From an uncultured Saprospiraceae bacterium (lineage in GTDB: Bacteria; Bacteroidota; Bacteroidia; Chitinophagales; Saprospiraceae), in contig CAKZLT010000104.1 of assembly GCA_937127195.1 (NCBI GenBank), forward strand, positions 1 to 7,839: a stretch of 7,839 bases of DNA. The letters run 5' to 3'. The notes under the pieces are model-generated. The model did not search any database and was not told the DNA's origin. It saw nothing but the letters and a program-made list of their open reading frames with translations. Shown here piece after piece: positions 1-5,337 of the stretch (within the stretch, counting starts at the first letter, position 1; each line of letters begins with the position of its first letter). The translations under genes were made by a program, and so were the position numbers.

Positions 1-325
1 ATGAAAAATAATAAGTTCGACTGGTAGGTTATTTTTTTCCTACTCCCTAAAGACCTAATAATTGGAGTATTATCATTAAATTTAAAAGCTTTTTTTATTA
101 AAAAAACGGAAATCAAATTTTTACTAAATTTATATTTTGGTATTTTTTATTGAAAATGGTAAGGAATTAATTATTTTTTTTAGTTATTTAATCCCAAATG
201 ATTTGAAGAGTAGTAATGCTATCATTTCATTAGTTTTAATATCTTTGTACGCAATTTACTTTTAGAAATCAACTTATTGACTTTTTTTTAAGAAAAAAAG
301 AACCAATAATATAATATATTAATCA
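1..325. other. AT-rich non-coding region upstream of efp
   Basis: No convincing gene lies here. The forward frame open at the left edge runs only to a TAG at 25-27, so it could be the last eight codons of an upstream gene or nothing. The region is rich in A and T runs. It holds a TAnnTTTG promoter element at 240-247 and an A/T hairpin at 281-300 (arms CTTTTTTT and AAAAAAAG, loop TAAG). A short GTAGG/CCTAC pairing at about 24-46 has its T run in the loop, so it is not a normal terminator. Confidence 0.6.
240..247 (+). promoter_or_regulatory. Candidate Bacteroidota-type -7 element for the efp-accBC operon
   Basis: TATCTTTG matches the Bacteroidota -7 consensus TAnnTTTG at every fixed position. 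Transcription would begin near 253-256, leaving a leader of roughly 70 nt before the efp ATG. No TTG or TTTG sits at the usual spacing of about 19 bases upstream; the nearest TTTG, at 202-205, is too far away. The call therefore rests on the -7 element and its position before the first gene of the operon. Confidence 0.4.
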
Positions 326-889
326 ATGGCTAACACGTCTGAAATTAGAAATGGCCTGTGTATAGAACACAGTAACGATATTTATTCTATCGTAGAATTC
401 TTACACGTTAAACCGGGAAAAGGACCAGCATTCGTTCGTACAAAACTAAAAAGTATGACGAATGGTAAAGTAGTTACTCATACTTTTCCTTCTAGTCATA
501 AAATTACCATAGTAAGAGTCGAAAGACGTAAATATCAATATTTGTATAATGATGGAGAATCTTATCATTTTATGAATAACGAAACTTACGACCAAATCAT
601 GCTTCCTCCTAAGTTTATACCAAATCATGATTTGATTAAAGAAGGAACAGAGGTAGAGATACTGTTTAGTGCTGAGGACGAAACACCATTGCAGTGTGAA
701 ATTCCTATGCATGTAACGCTCAAAATAACTTATACTGAGCCTGGAGTAAAAGGAGATACTGCTACCAATGCAGGAAAACCAGCTACGCTAGAAACAGGAG
801 CAGAAATAAAAGTACCTTTATTTATTAATGAAGGTGATTCTATAAAAATTGATACACGTAATAGAAGTTACGTTGAACGCGCAAAATAA
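326..889 (+). CDS. efp: Translation elongation factor P
   Basis: EF-P binds between the ribosomal P and E sites and stimulates peptide-bond formation at polyproline stretches. The 187-residue protein has the family's usual length (E. coli 188) and three-domain layout: a KOW-like N-terminal domain (about 1-62) and two OB folds (about 63-127 and 128-187). The N-terminal loop reads KPGKGPAF, with Lys32 at the site that is beta-lysylated in E. coli EF-P (Lys34). The conserved YLYNDGE...FMNNET stretch lies at 72-87. The C-terminal family signature is clear, with KGDTA at 142-146, KPATLETGAEIKVPLF at 151-166 and an ending YVERAK. The start is the first ATG in frame and gives the expected N-terminus; there is no Shine-Dalgarno, as is usual in Bacteroidota. 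It lies 9 nt before accB and is probably the first gene of that transcript. The modifying enzymes are not in this window. Confidence 0.97.
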   Translation: MANTSEIRNGLCIEHSNDIYSIVEFLHVKPGKGPAFVRTKLKSMTNGKVVTHTFPSSHKITIVRVERRKYQYLYNDGESYHFMNNETYDQIMLPPKFIPNHDLIKEGTEVEILFSAEDETPLQCEIPMHVTLKITYTEPGVKGDTATNAGKPATLETGAEIKVPLFINEGDSIKIDTRNRSYVERAK

Positions 890-898
890 TCATGACTT

Positions 899-1435
899 AT
901 GGACTTTAATCAAATTCAAGAAATCATAAAATTAGTAAGCGAAACAGGTCTTAGAGAATTCAACCTAGAAGATAAAGACTTCAAATTAAGTATTCGCTCT
1001 AAAGACTACGTGAGTCAGCCAGAAACGATTACGGAAACAAAAATCGTAACGATTCCTGCTGCGGGTGGTGCAATGCCATCTTACCCAATGCCACAATACG
1101 CTGCTCCTCAAGCTGCTCCTATGCCAGCACCTGTTGCTGCTCCAGCAGCAGCTACGCCAGCAGCTCCAGCTACTGAAGACGAGGATGCAGGAAAATATAT
1201 AGAAATTACATCTCCGATTGTAGGAACTTTTTATCGCTCTTCATCACCAGAAAAAGGTGCTTATGTTACAGTTGGTGATAAAGTAAGTACGAACTCAGTG
1301 GTTTGTATTGTAGAGGCAATGAAGTTGTTCAACGAGATTGAGGCAGAAGTAAGCGGTACTATTGTAAAAGTACTTGTCGAAGATGCTACACCTGTTGAAT
1401 ATGGACAACCTTTATTCTTAGTAGACCCAAGTTAG
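899..1435 (+). CDS. accB: Acetyl-CoA carboxylase biotin carboxyl carrier protein (BCCP)
   Basis: AccB carries the biotin that shuttles a carboxyl group from biotin carboxylase to the carboxyltransferase that makes malonyl-CoA for fatty-acid synthesis in the cytoplasm. The 178-residue protein has the expected parts. The N-terminal helical segment (1-35, starting MDFNQIQEIIKLV) contacts AccC in this family. A flexible linker rich in Ala and Pro spans about 53-95. The biotinyl domain spans about 99-178. The biotin-acceptor motif is EAMK at 139-142, so Lys142 is the modified residue. SPIVGTFYRS...SPEKGAYV (105-123) contains the 'thumb' insertion that distinguishes AccB from other biotinyl domains. 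The start at 899 follows the efp stop by 9 nt. A nearer ATG at 892 is in another frame and stops after five codons. Co-transcription with efp and accC is likely. The carboxyltransferase genes accA and accD are not in this window. Confidence 0.97.
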   Translation: MDFNQIQEIIKLVSETGLREFNLEDKDFKLSIRSKDYVSQPETITETKIVTIPAAGGAMPSYPMPQYAAPQAAPMPAPVAAPAAATPAAPATEDEDAGKYIEITSPIVGTFYRSSSPEKGAYVTVGDKVSTNSVVCIVEAMKLFNEIEAEVSGTIVKVLVEDATPVEYGQPLFLVDPS

Positions 1436-1522
1436 TAATAGCTATTTTGATGAAAAATAGTAAGGTATTCACTATTCATATTTTGATATGAGATATTAAA
1501 ATATTGAAAAAATGAAAGAGAG

Positions 1523-2875
1523 ATGTTCAATAAAATTTTAATAGCAAATAGAGGAGAAATAGCATTACGAATTATTCGTACTTGTCGAGAAATGGGGATA
1601 AAAACAGTAGCTGTATATTCAAGTGCTGATAAAGAAAGTCTTCATGTAAGATTTGCAGATGAAGCTGTTTGTATTGGTCCTCCTTCTTCCAAAGATTCTT
1701 ATTTGAATGTACAGAGTTTGATGGCAGCAGTAGAAATTACTAATGCTGATGCTATTCATCCTGGATATGGTTTCTTGTCTGAAAATGCTGACTTTGCAGA
1801 GATTTGTACCGAGTATGGTATTAAGTTCATTGGTCCTAGTGCTGCTATGATTCGTAAAATGGGTGATAAAGTCACCGCTAAAGAAACGATGATTAAAGCA
1901 GGCGTACCTGTTGTACCTGGTTCTGATGGCTTAGTAAAAAATGTCAAAGAAGGGCTTGTTACTGCTGAGGAAGTTGGTTATCCGATTATTCTGAAAGCAA
2001 CTGCTGGTGGCGGTGGTAAAGGAATGCGTATCGTATGGAAACCAGAAGATTTTGAAAATAACTGGAATATGGCACGTAATGAAGCGAGAGCTTCATTCTC
2101 GAATGATGGTATTTACATGGAGAAATTCATTGAAGAACCACGCCATATCGAAATTCAAATAGCAGGAGACCAAACAGGTAAAGCTTGTCATTTGTCAGAA
2201 AGAGATTGTTCTATTCAACGTCGTCATCAAAAACTAGTAGAAGAATCACCTTCTCCGTTTATGACAGAAGAACTTCGTGAACGTATGGGAACAGCAGCTA
2301 TCAAAGCCGCTGAGTTCATTAAATACGAAGGAGTAGGTACAGTTGAATTTTTGGTAGATAAATATCGTAATTTCTACTTTATGGAAATGAATACTCGTAT
2401 TCAGGTAGAACATACGGTTACGGAAGAGGTAGTTGATATTGATTTAATCAAAGAACAAATCAAAATCGCTGCGGGAATTCCTATTTCTGGTAAAAATTAT
2501 TATCCAACACTTCATGCGATTGAATGTCGTATCAATGCGGAGAATATTTATAAAGACTTTAGACCAAGTCCTGGTAGCATCAAATCATTTCACAGTCCAA
2601 AAGGTCATGGAGTAAGGGTAGATACACACGTTTACGCGGGTTATTCGATTCCTCCGCACTATGACTCAATGATTGCCAAACTAATCTGTAAGGCACAGAC
2701 AAGAGATGAATGTATTGCAAAGATGAAACGTGCTTTAGGTGAGTTTATCACAGAAGGCATTGATACAACTGTTCCTTTTCACTTGAAATTGATGGATAAC
2801 GAAAAGTTTATTGAAGGTGATTTTAATACAGGTTTTATCAATACTTTTGATTTTGCTTCGGATGAGCCTAAATAA
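1523..2875 (+). CDS. accC: Acetyl-CoA carboxylase, biotin carboxylase subunit
   Basis: AccC uses ATP and bicarbonate to carboxylate the biotin held by AccB. The 450 residues match the family length (E. coli 449) and run through the full domain order. The N-terminal domain begins FNKILIANRGEIA. The ATP-grasp part follows, with Lys116, Lys158 and the glycine-rich loop GGGGKGMR (162-169). HIEIQI begins at His208, and ERDCSIQRRHQK (226-237) holds the equivalents of the E. coli Cys230 and Lys238 positions. Glu275 and Glu288 are the expected metal ligands. MEMNTRIQVEHTVTE (287-301) contains the catalytic Arg292 and Glu296, and AIECRINAE supplies Arg336. No active-site residue appears to be missing. 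The 87 nt gap after accB holds no terminator, so I take the two as one transcript. The purine-rich GAAAGAGAG just before the ATG at 1523 supports this start. A strong terminator follows at 2895. Length and the closing sequence indicate a stand-alone biotin carboxylase, not a fused acyl-CoA or pyruvate carboxylase. Confidence 0.97.
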   Translation: MFNKILIANRGEIALRIIRTCREMGIKTVAVYSSADKESLHVRFADEAVCIGPPSSKDSYLNVQSLMAAVEITNADAIHPGYGFLSENADFAEICTEYGIKFIGPSAAMIRKMGDKVTAKETMIKAGVPVVPGSDGLVKNVKEGLVTAEEVGYPIILKATAGGGGKGMRIVWKPEDFENNWNMARNEARASFSNDGIYMEKFIEEPRHIEIQIAGDQTGKACHLSERDCSIQRRHQKLVEESPSPFMTEELRERMGTAAIKAAEFIKYEGVGTVEFLVDKYRNFYFMEMNTRIQVEHTVTEEVVDIDLIKEQIKIAAGIPISGKNYYPTLHAIECRINAENIYKDFRPSPGSIKSFHSPKGHGVRVDTHVYAGYSIPPHYDSMIAKLICKAQTRDECIAKMKRALGEFITEGIDTTVPFHLKLMDNEKFIEGDFNTGFINTFDFASDEPK

Positions 2876-2894
2876 AGCTTTTGATTAAAAATAG

Positions 2895-2931
2895 AAAGGG
2901 AACTAACCGTAAATGTTAGTTCCCTTTTTTT
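2895..2931 (+). terminator. Rho-independent terminator after accC, possibly bidirectional
   Basis: A perfect 13-bp stem pairs AAAGGGAACTAAC (2895-2907) with GTTAGTTCCCTTT (2915-2927) around a 7-nt loop, and a run of seven T residues covers 2925-2931. It begins 20 nt after the accC stop. On the opposite strand the stem is followed by TTTCTATTTTT, so it could also end transcription of the convergent minus-strand gene, whose stop is about 90 nt away. Two weaker hairpins nearer that gene (AACTT/AAGTT at 2961-2974 and GCGTT/AACGC at 2988-3000) lack proper T runs. Confidence 0.9.
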
Positions 2932-3018
2932 ATAAAAAAATGTCCCGTCCTGAAAAAGGCAACTTATAAAAGTTCTCTTTTCTCTAAGCGTTGAAAACGC
3001 AGTCTCTTTATCTCTATT

Positions 3019-4707
3019 CTACTTCACATAAGTATTCAAGTGATAATTCACAACCGTTCTCAAAACACCCAAACCTAAAACGTGTGCTTCCTGTTGAGTA
3101 AAACCACGACCCATATAGTGATTTTCTAACTTCACTAAACCACGGTAATAAGCGATTTCAAGCGGCGTTACCATCTTTTCGTGTAATGCATCAGACTGTC
3201 TCCATGTACCCAAAGCAGTCCAAAGACGCTTATTCCAAGTTTCCATAACCATTGCTTCATCTTGCGAAATAGTCGGGGCTAAGTACAATTGAGCGCGACG
3301 TGAGTCGTAAGCCATTCTGATATTATCATCAGCTTTTCCGAGTGTTAAATGATTAACAGGATCAAGGTCTTCTGCAATCGTTTTGAGTACTTTTAACTCA
3401 TCCCATTCCATAAAATCACCACAACCCGAAACCATAGAATATAAGCGATTAAACATACTAGCAGCCTCTTCTGGATGATTTTCAAACAACCAACAAGGTA
3501 ATGAAGGAGGATCTTGCATGGCATCTTGCATATAGCTTATGTGACGAATCAATATATTTAGATTATCATAATTATATGTTTTAGTAAAATCTAGTTCGGT
3601 CGTTCCTTTAAAAGTTCCTGTTACAAAAACTCTTTGAATAGCACTATTCATCAACTTATTGACCAACGCTTGCTTATCCGCTTCTTTAGGATTAGCTTTT
3701 CCTGTATAATACATATAGGCTAGATAAACGTCAGCCATCGGGTGTGTTTCATTTTTTAAACCACCATAAGCCATCAACGGATTATCATAAACTAAATTTA
3801 CAAATTCTTGCAAACCACCTTTAAACGAGATTTCTTTACGATTTTTAGCACGCTCTTTATATAATGCATAGCGACCATTCTTATCTTCAAACATTTCAAA
3901 AGCATCCTTAGTACCTCGACCAAAAACGCCATCTACTTCTCCCCTATAATTAGAATTTTCTGATAATAAAGACTGTAATTGCTTTACAGAGTTACGAGAT
4001 TCTTTATTATACTCATCATAAGCAACAGGAACATCACTCGGCTTTGCAGTTAATAATCCACCTTTAATTGTAATATCACCTTGAATATCACTTCCTGCCG
4101 AAAAATCAACCTGTCCGATACTCATTAACTGACGCTGATTGATTGCCATTTCGAAAGCTGAAACCTTGTGAATTAAACTCTTATTGATATGTTTAATAAA
4201 TGCTCCTTTAACACCTCTAGCTCGCACTTCTTGCAAAACACGATTGATGTCAGTGATATTATTAGCAGTTTCTGTTAGAATTTTGACCTTGCCATCGTCG
4301 GATAAATTGACTTGAAGATTACTGAATTCACTCCATTTATTCCATTCAATATTTTCACCTGCTTCATAGGTTTTTAATTGAATGCTATAAATCATTGCAT
4401 CAGGATTAATTTTTCGGTTAGCAACAAAAGCATCTGAAAAACCTGCGGCATGAACAGCAGCTAATGATGTCTGAGCATTACCTTCTGCTTCATATCGCCC
4501 CAAAAGAACACGTTGAACTTTGCCTACTTGCTCAGTATAAATATGCCCGATTGATTTTATTTTAGAAAAATCATCAACTTGTGGATTAGAAAAAGCTCCT
4601 AATTGAACAATGTAGATAGATGTAGGTAGTGGCTTGAAAGGACTCGGATTAGCATAACTTTGAATGGTTACAGCTAATATTAATAGTACGAATACTAATT
4701 GTTTCAT
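3019..4707 (-). CDS. Exported protein with two SPOR-like domains and a peptidoglycan-binding domain
   Basis: I recognise domains here but no named gene. I start it at the ATG at 4705-4707 (562 aa) because MKQLVFVLLILAVTIQSYA|N then forms a classic signal peptide cleaved after Ala19. An upstream in-frame ATG at 4768-4770 would add 21 basic residues (583 aa) before it and cannot be excluded. Residues 30-98 (IYIVQLGAF...RVLLGRY...AGFSDAFV) look like a SPOR domain, a fold that binds glycan strands stripped of stem peptides. Residues 105-175 (IYSIQLKTY...ARGVKGAFI) look like a second, more divergent copy. Residues 240-274 (VKQLQSLL...GEVDGVFGRGTKDAF) match the PG_binding_1 pattern. The remaining roughly 285 residues have no domain I know and hold the only two cysteines (Cys405, Cys429), which could form a disulfide after export. 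A periplasmic role in cell-wall binding or maintenance is inferred. It converges on accC and diverges from lon. Confidence 0.8.
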   Translation of the reverse strand: MKQLVFVLLILAVTIQSYANPSPFKPLPTSIYIVQLGAFSNPQVDDFSKIKSIGHIYTEQVGKVQRVLLGRYEAEGNAQTSLAAVHAAGFSDAFVANRKINPDAMIYSIQLKTYEAGENIEWNKWSEFSNLQVNLSDDGKVKILTETANNITDINRVLQEVRARGVKGAFIKHINKSLIHKVSAFEMAINQRQLMSIGQVDFSAGSDIQGDITIKGGLLTAKPSDVPVAYDEYNKESRNSVKQLQSLLSENSNYRGEVDGVFGRGTKDAFEMFEDKNGRYALYKERAKNRKEISFKGGLQEFVNLVYDNPLMAYGGLKNETHPMADVYLAYMYYTGKANPKEADKQALVNKLMNSAIQRVFVTGTFKGTTELDFTKTYNYDNLNILIRHISYMQDAMQDPPSLPCWLFENHPEEAASMFNRLYSMVSGCGDFMEWDELKVLKTIAEDLDPVNHLTLGKADDNIRMAYDSRRAQLYLAPTISQDEAMVMETWNKRLWTALGTWRQSDALHEKMVTPLEIAYYRGLVKLENHYMGRGFTQQEAHVLGLGVLRTVVNYHLNTYVK

Positions 4708-4851
4708 AAATATTGTGTTGAATTTATCAATTGCTTTTGAGGCTTTTTTATAAAAAGACTTGATATACAAGTTATTATAAAACGTATAATTTCGGTTCTT
4801 GATTGTCTTGATATATTATTGACGTAAAAATTATGCCATTGATACGAGATC

Positions 4852-4859
4852 CAAATATA
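4852..4859 (-). promoter_or_regulatory. Candidate -7 element for the SPOR/peptidoglycan-binding protein gene
   Basis: On the minus strand the sequence reads TATATTTG, a full match to the Bacteroidota TAnnTTTG element. Transcription would start near 4845, giving a leader of about 75 nt to the upstream ATG or 140 nt to the preferred one. No TTTG occurs at the standard spacing upstream, so the -33 part is weak or absent. One copy of the CGTTGAAA direct repeat (4891-4904) lies about 50 nt upstream of the predicted start. Confidence 0.4.
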
Positions 4860-4890
4860 TTCTTTTTTATGATAAAACTATTTGTTAATA

Positions 4891-4999
4891 CGTTGAAAGT
4901 CAGATAAACAGTTTCATTTTAAACATTTTTTTATAAAAAGAAATCAGAGCGCTTTAAAATTTGTTTTAACAAATGCTTTTTGTGGCGTTGAAATTCAGA
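4891..4999. repeat. Pair of 14-nt direct repeats, CGTTGAAANTCAGA
   Basis: CGTTGAAAGTCAGA (4891-4904) and CGTTGAAATTCAGA (4986-4999) differ at one base and are 95 bp apart, start to start. Each is preceded by a TTTGTT (4881-4886 and 4960-4965). The pair lies between the two divergent promoters, so it could be a binding site for a regulator of either gene. The shared core CGTTGAAA also occurs at 2989-2996, just past the stop of the minus-strand gene. Chance in AT-rich DNA is possible. Confidence 0.35.
4959..4974. repeat. Inverted repeat ATTTGTT-TT-AACAAAT
   Basis: Two perfect 7-bp arms (4959-4965 and 4968-4974) flank a 2-bp spacer. The spacer is too short for a good RNA hairpin, but the dyad fits a protein dimer on DNA. 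Its centre lies about 190 bp before the predicted sigma-54 start site at about 5157, within the range where enhancer-binding activators of sigma-54 promoters usually sit. An AT-rich dyad of this size can also arise by chance. Confidence 0.35.
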
Positions 5000-5130
5000 A
5001 TACAAGATTACTTTTGTTCATATACTTAAAACAGTCAAAATTCTTTATTTTTAAAATATTCAAATGACAATTAGTCGGTATGAAAGACGTTTTTTATAGA
5101 AAAACATTCAAAAAAAACAATTTTAAGCCA

Positions 5131-5146
5131 TGGCATAGAACTTGCC
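5131..5146 (+). promoter_or_regulatory. Candidate sigma-54 (RpoN) -24/-12 promoter for lon
   Basis: TGGCATAGAACTTGCC fits the sigma-54 consensus TGGCACR-N4-TTGCW. TGGCA and TTGC are exact, and the diagnostic GG (5132-5133) and GC (5144-5145) are 12 bp apart start to start, as required. The sixth base and the last are off consensus. It points toward lon and would start transcription near A5157, about 177 nt before the lon ATG. Many Bacteroidota encode RpoN. No activator gene is in the window. Confidence 0.55.
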
Positions 5147-5150
5147 TAAT

Positions 5151-5175
5151 TTACTAACTGCTTTAGGATTAGTAA
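5151..5175 (+). repeat. Inverted repeat overlapping the predicted sigma-54 start site
   Basis: TTACTAA (5151-5157) and TTAGTAA (5169-5175) are perfect 7-bp inverted arms around an 11-nt spacer. The arms begin five bases after the TTGCC of the -12 element and span the predicted +1, so this could be an operator for a repressor. It is less likely to be an RNA hairpin, since most of the left arm lies before the predicted start. It does not match the CIRCE heat-shock operator. Confidence 0.4.
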
Positions 5176-5218
5176 CTTCTGACAAATTGACGGTTTAGTT
5201 ATTTGTTGAGAAAAGATA

Positions 5219-5226
5219 TAATTTTG
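5219..5226 (+). promoter_or_regulatory. Second candidate lon promoter, vegetative -7 element
   Basis: TAATTTTG is a full match to TAnnTTTG. Transcription from it would begin around 5233, about 100 nt before the lon ATG and 30 nt before the small upstream reading frame. The -33 side is poor: only TTTAG at 5194-5198 lies near the right distance, and the TTTG at 5202-5205 is too close. If both promoters are real, lon would have a housekeeping start plus a regulated sigma-54 start. Confidence 0.4.
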
Positions 5227-5262
5227 AACGCATTTTACCGAAAAAAACGTAATTATTTAGCA

Positions 5263-5337
5263 ATGAATAGAAAAGTTACAGAATTTATTTCTAATACATT
5301 CTGCTTGTTAAATGGTTATCAAAATAATAAAAAATGA
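5263..5337 (+). CDS. Possible 24-codon leader peptide overlapping the lon start
   Basis: An ATG at 5263 opens a 24-codon frame, beginning MNRKVTEF and ending GYQNNKK, whose TGA stop (5335-5337) overlaps the lon ATG (5334-5336) as ATGA. This arrangement is typical of translational coupling, so a ribosome finishing the leader could restart on lon. A 6-bp inverted repeat inside it (CAGAAT 5279-5284, ATTCTG 5298-5303) could form a weak hairpin. The peptide resembles nothing I know, and a short frame like this can arise by chance in such DNA. Confidence 0.25.
   Translation: MNRKVTEFISNTFCLLNGYQNNKK

Larger units (their letters stand above)
4771..5333. other. Long divergent intergenic region between the SPOR-protein gene and lon
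   Basis: About 560 nt carry no sizeable gene on either strand. Reading left to right, the region holds a leftward TAnnTTTG element (4852-4859), the first copy of a direct repeat (4891-4904), an inverted repeat (4959-4974) and the second copy of the direct repeat (4986-4999). Further right come a rightward sigma-54-type promoter (5131-5146), an inverted repeat at its predicted start site (5151-5175), a rightward TAnnTTTG element (5219-5226) and a 24-codon reading frame running into lon (from 5263). Its length compared with the other gaps here, and the clustering of motifs, suggest a real control region. Confidence 0.6.

Noticed and set aside
1..27. An ATG at the very first base followed by seven codons and a TAG
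   Set aside because: It is too short to be a gene. It could equally be the tail of an upstream gene, which cannot be judged from eight codons.
84..106. AAAAGCTTTT palindrome and the adjacent T7/A7 inverted repeat
   Set aside because: Low-complexity A and T runs give such pairings by chance; there is no flanking gene end to make it a terminator.
312..321. The palindrome TAATATATTA just before the efp start
   Set aside because: It is only A and T in a very AT-rich leader, where such palindromes are common.
446..712. An 88-codon open frame on the minus strand inside efp
   Set aside because: It lies wholly opposite a certain gene, resembles no known protein and has no start signals; it is a shadow frame.
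1135..1150. A perfect inverted repeat TGCTGCT-CC-AGCAGCA within accB
   Set aside because: It falls in the Ala/Pro linker and is explained by repeated GCT and GCA alanine codons.
1456..1476. A 6-bp inverted repeat AATAGT/ACTATT between accB and accC
   Set aside because: It is short and AT-rich with no T run after it, so it is neither a terminator nor a convincing regulatory hairpin.
1756..1947. A 63-codon open frame on the minus strand inside accC
   Set aside because: It is opposite highly conserved ATP-grasp coding sequence and has no independent support.
2961..3000. Two short hairpins (AACTT/AAGTT and GCGTT/AACGC) after the minus-strand gene
   Set aside because: Both have 5-bp stems and no clean T run on either strand; the strong stem at 2895-2927 is the better terminator for both genes.
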